From Shewanella cyperi (GTDB lineage Bacteria; Pseudomonadota; Gammaproteobacteria; Enterobacterales; Shewanellaceae): DNA of 64,000 nucleotides. Shown piece by piece: positions 25,296 through 32,781 of this stretch. The stretch lies in contig NZ_CP071501.1 in the NCBI RefSeq assembly GCF_017354985.1, positions 1,507,501 through 1,571,500 of the forward strand, in the 5' to 3' direction. A model generated the notes under the pieces. The model was not told the DNA's origin. It did no database searches and saw only the letters and a list, made by a program, of their open reading frames with translations. Position numbers and translations under genes: made by a program. The first letter of the stretch is position 1; the number at the start of each line of letters is the position of its first letter.

Positions 25296-26545
25296 TGCGT
25301 CAAGTGAATAAGCTTGCCAGCGCTTTATTGCTGTCCTTGTCTGCCGGCTTGGTATTGGCACCAGTAGCCAATGCCGCCGAAAAATGTCCAATGGAACTGC
25401 GCCAGTCAAAAGCTGTGGGCGAAAGCGCTGCCAAGAAAGTACAGAAGTCCTTTCAGTCCTATACCGACGGTAAGTTGGATGAAGCGATAGCCATTTTGCT
25501 GGAAGCCAACCCCAAGGGTGAGTTCGATAAAGCTTATGTCGATCGTATGCTGGGTAACTTCTATGCCGAAAAAGGCCAGATGGGAACCGCGATCAAATAC
25601 CTCAAGAGTGCCGTAGACGCGGATATTCTCGGTGGCACTGATCATGCCGGTACCATGAAGCTTTATGCGGACTTGCTGTTGCAGGAAAAGAAATTCAAGG
25701 AAGCCATTAGTTATTATTACAAGTGGATGGATTTCTCCTGTAAGAAGGATGACTCTTCGGTCTATCGTCGCATAGGCGTAGCCTATACCGAGCTGAAAGA
25801 GTGGGATAAGGTTCTGTCAGTCGCTGACCAGGGACTATCTCATGCCACTTCGCCTGATAAAGGTCTTTATCAGATGAAGCTGACTGCTTACTTCAATAAG
25901 AAGCAGTACAAGGATGCGGTTAAGGTATTGGAAATCATGGTGCCTTTGTTCCAGGAGGACAAAACGCTGTGGGTCCAGTTGGCACAGTTTTATCTGCTGA
26001 CTGAGGACTATACCAAGTCGCTTGCGACTTACGATTTGTCCTACCGCAATGGTTACCTCGATACCGCTGGCAACGTAACGCGCTATACCCAGTTATTGGC
26101 TCAGAACGGTTCTCCTTACCGCGCAGCTAAGGTGTTTGAAAAGCACCTCAAAGAAGGGCTCATTGAGACCAACGAGAAAAACTTGAGTATCCTGGCGGGT
26201 TTCTACCATAACGCCAAGGAACTGAAGGAAGCTGCCGAGTACTATGGTAAAGCAGCCGCGGTCAGTAATGATGGTAAGCTGTACCTGAAACAGGGGCGTT
26301 TGTTGGCTCTGGATCAGAAATACAGCGAAGCTATTCCTGTGCTGCAGAAGTCTGTCGAAGCCGGTTTGGATAATCCCGGTGAGGCGCACTTTGAACTGGC
26401 TCTGGCTCATCTGAGTCTGAAACAGTACAAGTCAGCCTACAAGGAAGCCAAGTTGGCTGCCAATGACAAGAAGACCGAGCGCAGTGCCAAGAGCTACATT
26501 GCTTATATTGAAGAAAAGGCACGGATCCACAAGATCACGCTGTAA
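25295..26545 (+). CDS. TPR-repeat exported protein, last gene of the TonB2 cluster
   Basis: 416-residue protein with a signal peptide (cleavage near ANA, about residue 26) and multiple tetratricopeptide-like helical repeats across about 50-400 (for example KEAAEYYGKAAAVSNDGKLYLKQGRLLALDQKYSEAIPVLQKSV). Such TPR proteins regularly close TtpC/TonB2 clusters, and a periplasmic scaffold role is inferred. The ATG at 25295 is preceded by a perfect AGGAGGT; a GTG three bases earlier is less well spaced. It overlaps the tonB stop by one base. A strong terminator follows. Confidence 0.88.
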   Translation: MRQVNKLASALLLSLSAGLVLAPVANAAEKCPMELRQSKAVGESAAKKVQKSFQSYTDGKLDEAIAILLEANPKGEFDKAYVDRMLGNFYAEKGQMGTAIKYLKSAVDADILGGTDHAGTMKLYADLLLQEKKFKEAISYYYKWMDFSCKKDDSSVYRRIGVAYTELKEWDKVLSVADQGLSHATSPDKGLYQMKLTAYFNKKQYKDAVKVLEIMVPLFQEDKTLWVQLAQFYLLTEDYTKSLATYDLSYRNGYLDTAGNVTRYTQLLAQNGSPYRAAKVFEKHLKEGLIETNEKNLSILAGFYHNAKELKEAAEYYGKAAAVSNDGKLYLKQGRLLALDQKYSEAIPVLQKSVEAGLDNPGEAHFELALAHLSLKQYKSAYKEAKLAANDKKTERSAKSYIAYIEEKARIHKITL

Positions 26546-26570
26546 TTCATCAGATAAGCGAAGCTAATAA

Positions 26571-26602
26571 AAAGAAGCCACCCCCGGGTGGCTTCTTTTT
26601 TA
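26571..26602. terminator. Bidirectional terminator between the TPR gene and the GGDEF-like gene
   Basis: AAGAAGCCACC and GGTGGCTTCTT form an 11-bp stem with TTTTT after it and AAAA before it. It can end transcription of the TonB2 cluster and of the convergent GGDEF-like gene, whose stop codon lies at its edge. Confidence 0.9.
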
Positions 26603-27109
26603 CTGTAGTCTTTCCAATACGATATGTTGATGAGGGTCAGACTCGATTTTTTTGCACAGTGCTTCGGTGCTGTTGAATAAGGTTTCAATTTTGTGCTCTT
26701 TGCTCGGGTGGCAAATACAAGCAATCAGTTTGTAGTTGTGCATCAAGCTTTTATCTTTGCCATATTTGGACTTGAACTCAGAAATTTGTTCTTCTATGCG
26801 CTTGGCTACTATGGCAGTGCCCTCAGCATCTATATTGAACAGCCCCAAGGCAAAGTGTTCCTTATCCAATCTGGCGATTAAATCTGTTGCCCGTTTCAGA
26901 GTATTTTGAATTTCATTGGTAAAGAGTTCCAACAGATGGGGTTGGTCGCTGCTTTCATGTATATTGGGGCACAGATAGAGCAGGGCTAAACTCTGGTTTT
27001 CCCTTAAGTGTCTGTGCCATTCCCTGTGAAAGACTTCCATGAAATAGGTTTGGTTATAGACGCCGGTTTCTGGATCCCTGAATCCGGAGTTGCGAAATGA
27101 GTAGATCAT
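26600..27109 (-). CDS. Stand-alone degenerate GGDEF-domain protein
   Basis: 169-residue cytoplasmic protein that looks like a GGDEF (diguanylate cyclase) fold without a sensory domain. It begins RDPETGVYNQTYFMEVF, matching the usual D-x-LTGLxNR entry. The active-site signature is replaced: residues R80-L-D-K-E-H-F86 stand where R-Y-G-G-D-E-F is expected. Cyclase activity is therefore unlikely, and a c-di-GMP or protein-binding role would be inference. The gene is convergent with the TPR gene and divergent from the DUF885 lipoprotein gene. Confidence 0.75.
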   Translation of the reverse strand: MIYSFRNSGFRDPETGVYNQTYFMEVFHREWHRHLRENQSLALLYLCPNIHESSDQPHLLELFTNEIQNTLKRATDLIARLDKEHFALGLFNIDAEGTAIVAKRIEEQISEFKSKYGKDKSLMHNYKLIACICHPSKEHKIETLFNSTEALCKKIESDPHQHIVLERLQ

Positions 27110-27185
27110 GGTGCGACTCCAAAAACGTATCTAATTCCAGTATAGAAAACTCCAGCGACAGCAGAGATAAACGGAGACATATAAT

Positions 27186-29000
27186 ATGAAAAAGGCAGTG
27201 CTGGCTTTCAGCATAGGTATCGCGCTTGCAGGATGCGATGACAATTCAGTCACCTCCAAGGCTAACTCTGATAGCACACAGACACAGGTTCAGGCGGAAG
27301 TCTCTGCGGCTTCCCAGTATCAGGCTTTGGTTGAGAGTTTCTTTAAAGAATATCTAAAACTTGAGCCACTGGATGCCACTTTCATCGGGGTTAACGATTA
27401 CAACGGGGTTTTTGGCAATAATCTGACCGAAGAATACTTGAAAGCCCGCCACGACTTTAACAGTGGCTATTTGCAGCAGGCCAGGAAGATAGACAGAAGC
27501 CAACTACCTGCTGATTTGCAACTCAGCTACGATCTCTTTGTCTATGACCGTAACATGGCCCTGACCGCAGAAACCTTCCCAAGCCGCTTCCTGCCGATGA
27601 ATCAGTTTTACAGTACCATGATCACCATGGTGCAATTGGGCAGCGGTGAAAGTGCGCAGCCGTTTGCCACGGTTCAGGACTATCTCAACTGGGAATCAAG
27701 GGTTGATGGCTTTATCGAATGGTTGGCATTAGCCGAGCAGAGAATGCAGGAAGGCATGGCCAGCACGGTCGTGTTGCCAAGAGTGTTGGTGGAGCGAATG
27801 ATCCCCCAATTCAAGGCACAACAGGTGGAAAAGGTCGAAGACAGTGTCTTCTACGCTCCCATAGCTAAGCTTCCCGAAGACTTCAGTGAAGAAGATAAGG
27901 CGAAGCTGACCGCGCAATACCAAAGCATGATTAAGGATAAGCTGCTGCCGGCGATGGCGAAAATCGAGCAGTTCCTAAGCCAGACCTACCTGCCAGCGGC
28001 CCGTGCAACGGACGGTTGGTGGGGATTACCCAATGGCAAGCAGTGGTATCAGCATCTTGCCAATATGCATACCACAACCGACAAGTCGGTTGATGAAATA
28101 CATCAAACCGGTCTCAACGAAGTGGCTCGTATTCTGTCGGAGATGGACAAGGTTCGCCAGCAAGTCGGATTTGACGGTGACCTCAAGGCTTTTTTCGCCA
28201 GTCTTTCCTCTGAATCGCAATACTTTTTCGATGAACGTCAGGGGCTTATCGATGGCTATATGCAGCTTAAAGACAAGATTAATGCTGTGTTGCCCAGTTA
28301 TTTTAATGTCAAACCCAAGGCCGATTATGTCGTCAAGCCGGTGGAAGGTTTCCGCGAACAATCCGCCGCGGGCGCTTCCTATGAAGCTCCTGCCGTCGAC
28401 GGCAGTCGTCCCGGAGTGTTTTATATCAATACCTTTAATCTCAAGGCTCAGCCAAAGTGGGGCATGACCACTCTGTCGTTGCATGAGGCGGCTCCCGGAC
28501 ATCATTTCCAGATTGCCATCAAACAGGAACTGACCGGTGTGCCTGAGTTCCAGCGTTTCAGTGGTTATACCGCTTTCGAAGAAGGTTGGGCATTGTACGC
28601 CGAGTATCTGGGGATTGAGATGGGGCTGTTTACCGACCCTTACCAGTACTTTGGCAAACTGTCAGACGAAATGCTCAGGGCCATGCGCCTGGTGGTGGAT
28701 ACGGGCTTGCACGCCAAAGGCTGGAGCCGCGAACAGGCCATCCAGTACATGAAGGATAATTCGCCTATGGCCGAGTCTGATATTGTGGCCGAAGTGGAGC
28801 GTTATATGGCCATTCCCGGCCAGGCTCTGTCCTACAAGGTGGGGCAATTGAAGATATTGGAACTCAGGGCCCATGCAGAAAAGGAATTGGGCGAGAAGTT
28901 TGATCTCAAGGCGTTCCACGATCAAATCCTGACCTCGGGCTCCTTGCCTATGGCGGTCATGGAACAAAAGATAGAACGTTGGATTGCTTCTCTGCGTTGA
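27186..29000 (+). CDS. DUF885 family lipoprotein, predicted metallopeptidase-like
   Basis: 604-residue exported lipoprotein with lipobox LAGC (C17). The DUF885 domain fills the rest and includes LHEAAPGHHFQ at about 430-440, a conserved HExxxGHH-type motif that in this family resembles a zinc peptidase site, plus FEEGWALYAEYLG further on. Its substrate is unknown. It probably acts at the periplasmic face of a membrane. No residue conflicting with lipoprotein sorting was noted after C17 (DDN; Asp at +2 may favour inner-membrane retention). It is monocistronic in appearance. Confidence 0.88.
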   Translation: MKKAVLAFSIGIALAGCDDNSVTSKANSDSTQTQVQAEVSAASQYQALVESFFKEYLKLEPLDATFIGVNDYNGVFGNNLTEEYLKARHDFNSGYLQQARKIDRSQLPADLQLSYDLFVYDRNMALTAETFPSRFLPMNQFYSTMITMVQLGSGESAQPFATVQDYLNWESRVDGFIEWLALAEQRMQEGMASTVVLPRVLVERMIPQFKAQQVEKVEDSVFYAPIAKLPEDFSEEDKAKLTAQYQSMIKDKLLPAMAKIEQFLSQTYLPAARATDGWWGLPNGKQWYQHLANMHTTTDKSVDEIHQTGLNEVARILSEMDKVRQQVGFDGDLKAFFASLSSESQYFFDERQGLIDGYMQLKDKINAVLPSYFNVKPKADYVVKPVEGFREQSAAGASYEAPAVDGSRPGVFYINTFNLKAQPKWGMTTLSLHEAAPGHHFQIAIKQELTGVPEFQRFSGYTAFEEGWALYAEYLGIEMGLFTDPYQYFGKLSDEMLRAMRLVVDTGLHAKGWSREQAIQYMKDNSPMAESDIVAEVERYMAIPGQALSYKVGQLKILELRAHAEKELGEKFDLKAFHDQILTSGSLPMAVMEQKIERWIASLR

Positions 29001-29111
29001 TTGCCCCTGAAGCTTGTTCACGGGCCATCACTGTCCCTATACTGGCTTGGTGCAGTTTAGGGACGGTCGTTGGGCGCCCACAGATATCCAATAACTTTAA
29101 GGAGCTTTACC

Positions 29112-29390
29112 ATGGTTCAAGCCACTGCCAGACACTTGTTGGTCGATACCGAGGAGCAGTGCCAGGCACTGAAACAACAAATCCTCGAAGGGGCTGATTT
29201 CGCCGAACTGGCCAAACGCCACTCCTCCTGTCCATCCGGGGCTCAAGGGGGCGATTTGGGTTCCTTCGGGCCGGGCATGATGGTCCGCGAGTTCGATGAA
29301 GTGGTGTTCAGTGCCCCACTGAATCAGGTTCAGGGACCGGTCAAAACCCAGTTTGGTTACCACTTGCTGGAAGTGACCAGCAGAGGGTAA
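29112..29390 (+). CDS. ppiC: Parvulin-type peptidyl-prolyl cis-trans isomerase C
   Basis: Small cytoplasmic parvulin that speeds proline isomerisation in protein folding. The ATG at 29112 follows AAGGAG and gives 92 residues, the normal size for PpiC; a longer frame from 29070 lacks a ribosome site. Family motifs ARHLLV at the start, FAELAKRHSSCPSG, GGDLGSFGPGMMVREFDEVVF and TQFGYHLLEV at the end are all present. No signal peptide. A perfect terminator follows directly. Confidence 0.96.
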   Translation: MVQATARHLLVDTEEQCQALKQQILEGADFAELAKRHSSCPSGAQGGDLGSFGPGMMVREFDEVVFSAPLNQVQGPVKTQFGYHLLEVTSRG

Positions 29391-29396
29391 AGTCAA

Positions 29397-29423
29397 AACG
29401 GCAGCTAAGCTGCCGTTTTTTTT
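29397..29423 (+). terminator. Intrinsic terminator after ppiC
   Basis: AACGGCAGCT and AGCTGCCGTT form a 10-bp palindromic stem ending in eight T. The T-run abuts an ATG in frame with the next gene. Confidence 0.92.
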
Positions 29424-29438
29424 ATGGGAGAAGACAAA

Positions 29439-29960
29439 GTGGAAGTGGAACTCTATACCGACAGGTTGAGGTTGCGTAATCTCAGGGAGACAGACAAGCC
29501 CGACTTTATCCGATTGCATCTCGATGAGTCGGTAAACCGCTTGGTGCGCGACATTGAACCCCTGGCCGTGATTGAGGAAAAATTCAATCAAAGGCACTTA
29601 CCCTGGTACTACGAATCGGGACTTTGGCTGACCTTGGTGATAGAGACCCTGGATGGCCGGTTTGTCGGTTACACGGGCTTCCATTGCGAAGATGGCGTAT
29701 CAAAGCGTGCCGAAGTGGGCTATTTATTGGCACCGGAAGCCCAGGGCCAAGGGTTTGCCACCGAAGCAACCCGGGCCGTGATTGACTGGGGCCGCAATGT
29801 GTACGGGGTACACAAATTTATCGCCTGGTGTGCCGCAGATAACCTTGGTTCCAGAAGAGTGTTGGAAAAGTGTGGTTTTCAGCTGGAAGGGTTACTGAAG
29901 CAACATACGCTTATCGGGGGCCAATGGCATGATGACTGTATTTACGGCCTGTTGGCCTGA
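29439..29960 (+). CDS. GNAT-family N-acetyltransferase (RimJ/RimL-like)
   Basis: Acetyl-CoA-dependent acetyltransferase; acceptor unknown. The domain spans nearly the whole protein: TDRLRLRNLRETD at the N-terminus, AEVGYLLAPEAQGQGFATEA (the acetyl-CoA binding Q/RxxGxG/A region, about 90-110) and NLGSRRVLEKCGFQLEG near the C-terminus. I place the start at GTG 29439 (173 residues), because GGGAG lies eight bases before it. The ATG at 29424 sits directly on the T-run of the ppiC terminator with no ribosome site. It resembles enzymes acting on ribosomal protein N-termini or small amines; specificity is not decidable. Confidence 0.87.
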   Translation: MEVELYTDRLRLRNLRETDKPDFIRLHLDESVNRLVRDIEPLAVIEEKFNQRHLPWYYESGLWLTLVIETLDGRFVGYTGFHCEDGVSKRAEVGYLLAPEAQGQGFATEATRAVIDWGRNVYGVHKFIAWCAADNLGSRRVLEKCGFQLEGLLKQHTLIGGQWHDDCIYGLLA

Positions 29961-29990
29961 TACTATTTCCTGCCGCCGGTCATGAACTGC

Positions 29991-29999
29991 TGGTATAAT
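29991..29999 (+). promoter_or_regulatory. Extended -10 promoter for the S4 gene and rraB
   Basis: TGG-TATAAT, an extended -10 with perfect hexamer (29994-29999), 35 bp before the S4-protein start. No clear -35 is present, which is tolerated with an extended -10. Confidence 0.6.
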
Positions 30000-30033
30000 G
30001 CCACCCAATTTCTGCAACCTATGGAGTCCTCGC

Positions 30034-30264
30034 GTGAGCGAATCAATCCAAACCTTGTCCCTGCATGCCGGGGATGACTATATTGAACTGTATAAGGTAT
30101 TGAAAGCACAGGGCATGTGCAGTGATGGTGGCCTGGCAAAGCACGTGATAGCCGAGGGTTTGGTCAGCGTCAATGGCGAGGTGGAAACCCGCAAACGTAA
30201 AAAACTGCTGCCCGGTGATGTGGTCAGTTTCCAGGGACAAACAGTGCAAATCGTTGCTGCGTAA
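30034..30264 (+). CDS. S4-domain RNA-binding protein (YbcJ-like)
   Basis: 76-residue RNA-binding protein made of a single S4 domain, of the type associated with ribosome or tRNA handling; the precise target is unknown. ELYKVLKAQGMCSDGGLAKHVIAEGLVSVNGEVETRKRKKLLPGDVV carries the S4 features (the alpha-L motif with GLVSVNGEVETRK). The GTG start at 30034 is supported by GGAG upstream; the ATG at 29998 overlaps the -10 element and cannot be in the transcript. It lies 13 bp before rraB and is probably cotranscribed. Confidence 0.87.
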   Translation: MSESIQTLSLHAGDDYIELYKVLKAQGMCSDGGLAKHVIAEGLVSVNGEVETRKRKKLLPGDVVSFQGQTVQIVAA

Positions 30265-30277
30265 GAGGAAAGTCAGA

Positions 30278-30673
30278 ATGCAATTTCCGGATGATGATAA
30301 CGGTCAAATGTTGGCAGCCATGCAAGAGGCCGGCATAGATTTAAGCCAGCCCCTTGAAGTGGATTTTTTTCTGGTATTTGATGATCAGCGCGATGCCGAA
30401 TCGGCATTGGAAGATTTGAGCCAGTCTGAGGCACAGGGTGAGCTGGAGCTGAATTTCAGCGATGAGCTGGAAAAGTGGGAACTGATAGTCACCATCAATA
30501 TGGTGCCTGAATACGATGCTTTGGTTGCCAAGGAAACCGAGCTCAACACATTTGCCGCTGAATATGATGGCATGACCGACGGTTGGGGTGTGATGCAGCA
30601 TCAGGAAGGTGATGACGAATTCATGGATGATGAGGATGACGACCACGAATGTGGCGACCATTGCCATCACTGA
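30278..30673 (+). CDS. rraB: RraB-like regulator of RNase E activity
   Basis: Small acidic protein of the RraB family; in E. coli RraB binds RNase E and changes which transcripts are degraded. The ATG at 30278 follows AGAGGAAAG and gives 131 residues; the longer upstream frame is not supported. The family core includes DDNGQMLAAMQEAGIDLSQPLEVDF and EYDGMTDGWGVM. The C-terminal tail is very acidic and ends with Cys and His residues (HECGDHCHH), a possible metal-binding end. An intrinsic terminator follows. Confidence 0.85.
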   Translation: MQFPDDDNGQMLAAMQEAGIDLSQPLEVDFFLVFDDQRDAESALEDLSQSEAQGELELNFSDELEKWELIVTINMVPEYDALVAKETELNTFAAEYDGMTDGWGVMQHQEGDDEFMDDEDDDHECGDHCHH

Positions 30674-30687
30674 GTTGTCTTGAACCT

Positions 30688-30712
30688 GGCCACCTTTCGG
30701 GGTGGCTTTTTC
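30688..30712 (+). terminator. Intrinsic terminator after rraB
   Basis: GCCACC (30689-30694) and GGTGGC (30701-30706) pair around a TTTCGG loop and are followed by TTTTTC. Confidence 0.82.
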
Positions 30713-30798
30713 TTGCCCTGACCGCAGTGACCTTCGACTGCTGCATCACAGGCTTACAGGTCGGTGTGCCGACCATCCCCGGAGTTTGATACGTACCC

Positions 30799-31572
30799 AT
30801 GGATTTTCAACTGACCCTGGAAATGGCCGCTTTACTGGTGGCGGCGGCAACCCTGGCCGGTTTTATCGATGCCATCGCCGGCGGTGGCGGACTGTTGACC
30901 ATACCGGCGTTGATGTGGGCCGGATTGCCGCCAACAGCGGCGCTGGCGACCAATAAACTGCAGGCCTGTGGTGGCAGCTTTTTCGCCAGTCTGTATTTTG
31001 TCCGTAAGGGTATGGTGGATCTCGCTGCACTTAAAATGTCCATTTTGGCGGCCTTTGTCGGTTCCGCATGTGGCACCATAGCAGTGCAACTGATAGATGC
31101 AGGCATTCTGGCGCGGGTGTTGCCGTTTCTTATGTTGGCCATAGGTGCTTACTTTCTGTTTTCAAAAAAGATCTCAGAAGAGGACCGTCATCAAGTGCTG
31201 ACACCGGCGCTGTTTGCCATGACCGCAGCACTTGGGGTAGGGTTCTACGATGGCTTCTTTGGGCCCGGCACCGGCAGCTTCTTTGCACTGGCATTTGTGT
31301 CCCTGGCCGGTTTTGGCCTGGCCAAGGCCACCGCTCACGCCAAGGTGCTTAATTTTGCCACCAACATTGCCTCGCTGTTGTGCTTTGCGCTCGGTGGCAA
31401 GGTGGTGTGGATGCTGGGATTGATGATGCTCGGTGGCCAGGCCCTGGGAGCCTCTCTGGGATCGAGACTGGTTGTCACCAAGGGGACCCGCATTATCAAG
31501 CCATTGGTGGTGTGTATGTCGGTTGCCATGAGCATCAAGTTGTTGGCCAGCCAATACCAGTGGAGTTTCTGA
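30799..31572 (+). CDS. TSUP-family (TauE/SafE) membrane permease
   Basis: 257-residue inner-membrane protein of the sulfite exporter TauE/SafE family, which moves sulfur-containing or organic anions; substrate unknown. About seven to eight hydrophobic segments are visible. The family repeats GFIDAIAGGGGLLTIPALMWAG (about 21-42) and GFYDGFFGPGTGSFFALAFV (about 149-168) are both intact. The start has only a weak ribosome site. It stands between rraB and sbcDC without evident operon partners. Confidence 0.88.
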   Translation: MDFQLTLEMAALLVAAATLAGFIDAIAGGGGLLTIPALMWAGLPPTAALATNKLQACGGSFFASLYFVRKGMVDLAALKMSILAAFVGSACGTIAVQLIDAGILARVLPFLMLAIGAYFLFSKKISEEDRHQVLTPALFAMTAALGVGFYDGFFGPGTGSFFALAFVSLAGFGLAKATAHAKVLNFATNIASLLCFALGGKVVWMLGLMMLGGQALGASLGSRLVVTKGTRIIKPLVVCMSVAMSIKLLASQYQWSF

Positions 31573-31638
31573 GCCGGCGCAGCCTGTTTTTTGCCCTTTA
31601 GATCGATAGCCGCAGTTTCACCCGATAGGGACATCCAG

Positions 31639-32781
31639 ATGAAATTTATCCATACCTCAGATTGGCATATTGGCCGGCAACTCCATAATGAATCGCTGCT
31701 TGATGAACAAGCATTGATGCTGCAGCAGATTGCCTCACTGGCCGCTGAGCACGGGGTGGATGCCCTGGTGGTGGCAGGTGACATCTACGACAGGGCCATT
31801 CCGCCTGCCAATGCCGTGGCCCTGCTCAACCGCTTTCTCGACACCCTGCTGCTGGAGCTCAAAATACCCGTCATCATGATCGCCGGAAACCATGACAGCC
31901 ACGAGCGTCTTGGTTTCGGCGCCAGGCAGATGAGTGGCAGCGGACTGCACATTTGTGGGCCGCTGGAGCGTCATATCAAGCCCGTCAGAATAGAAAGTGA
32001 TTCCGGCGCCGCCCTGTTTTATCCCATTCCCTATGCCGAACCCGCCATGGTGCGCCAGTTGTTTGAGGTTGAGCTCAGCAGCCATCAAGACGCCATGGCC
32101 CTGCTGCTCGATGAGGTGCTGGGGCAAGACGGCGACGGACTGCCCAAGGTTGTGGTGGCCCACTGTTTCCTCGATGGTGGCAGCGGCTCAGACTCAGAGC
32201 GACCGCTCAGCATAGGCGGGGCCGATCGTATCGACCCAATGCTGTTCAGTGCTTTTGATTACGCCGCCCTGGGACATTTGCACGGGCCACAATTTAAAGG
32301 CGCCCCCCATGTGCGCTATTCGGGCTCACCGCTTAAATACTCCTTCAGCGAGCAGCACCAGAACAAGTCCGTGACCCTGGTGGGATTGCAAGCGGGGCAA
32401 CCTGCTGTCATTGAGCTGTTGCCGCTGACTCCCAGACGCGATGTGCGCATTATTGAAGGTTATTTGCAACAGTTGCTGGAACAGGCACCAACCGATCCCG
32501 GCCGTGAAGACTATCTCATGGTGCGCCTGCTTGATACCCAGGCGCTGCTTGATCCCATGGGCAAACTCAGAAGTCATTATCCCAATGTGCTGCACCTTGA
32601 ACGCACCGGACTGATGGCCAGGCAGGCCAGTGGTGACGTGGAGCGGGATAGGGTGCAAAAGGGCGAACTGGAGATGTTCAGCGACTTTTTCGGCCAGGTC
32701 CAGGGCGAGCCCATGAGTGATGCGCAGCGGCAGCTGATGACCGAACTTATTGAAGCGCTCCACCGGGAGGAAAGTCGATGA
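31639..32781 (+). CDS. sbcD: SbcD, nuclease subunit of the SbcCD complex
   Basis: Mre11-family metallophosphoesterase that, with SbcC, cuts DNA hairpins and processes protein-blocked double-strand ends. The ATG at 31639 (380 residues) begins MKFIHTSDWHIGRQL, with metal ligands D8 and H10. GDIYDRA, GNHDSHERLG and later GHLHGPQ complete the phosphoesterase motifs. The upstream in-frame ATG at 31591 lacks a ribosome site. The stop overlaps the sbcC start by 4 bp (ATGA), so the subunits are coupled. Confidence 0.96.
   Translation: MKFIHTSDWHIGRQLHNESLLDEQALMLQQIASLAAEHGVDALVVAGDIYDRAIPPANAVALLNRFLDTLLLELKIPVIMIAGNHDSHERLGFGARQMSGSGLHICGPLERHIKPVRIESDSGAALFYPIPYAEPAMVRQLFEVELSSHQDAMALLLDEVLGQDGDGLPKVVVAHCFLDGGSGSDSERPLSIGGADRIDPMLFSAFDYAALGHLHGPQFKGAPHVRYSGSPLKYSFSEQHQNKSVTLVGLQAGQPAVIELLPLTPRRDVRIIEGYLQQLLEQAPTDPGREDYLMVRLLDTQALLDPMGKLRSHYPNVLHLERTGLMARQASGDVERDRVQKGELEMFSDFFGQVQGEPMSDAQRQLMTELIEALHREESR

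Noticed and set aside
24687..25409. 240-codon minus-strand frame opposite tonB
   Set aside because: It is the antisense of tonB; its WWLLRWWWWLR run is just the reverse of the proline-rich spacer.
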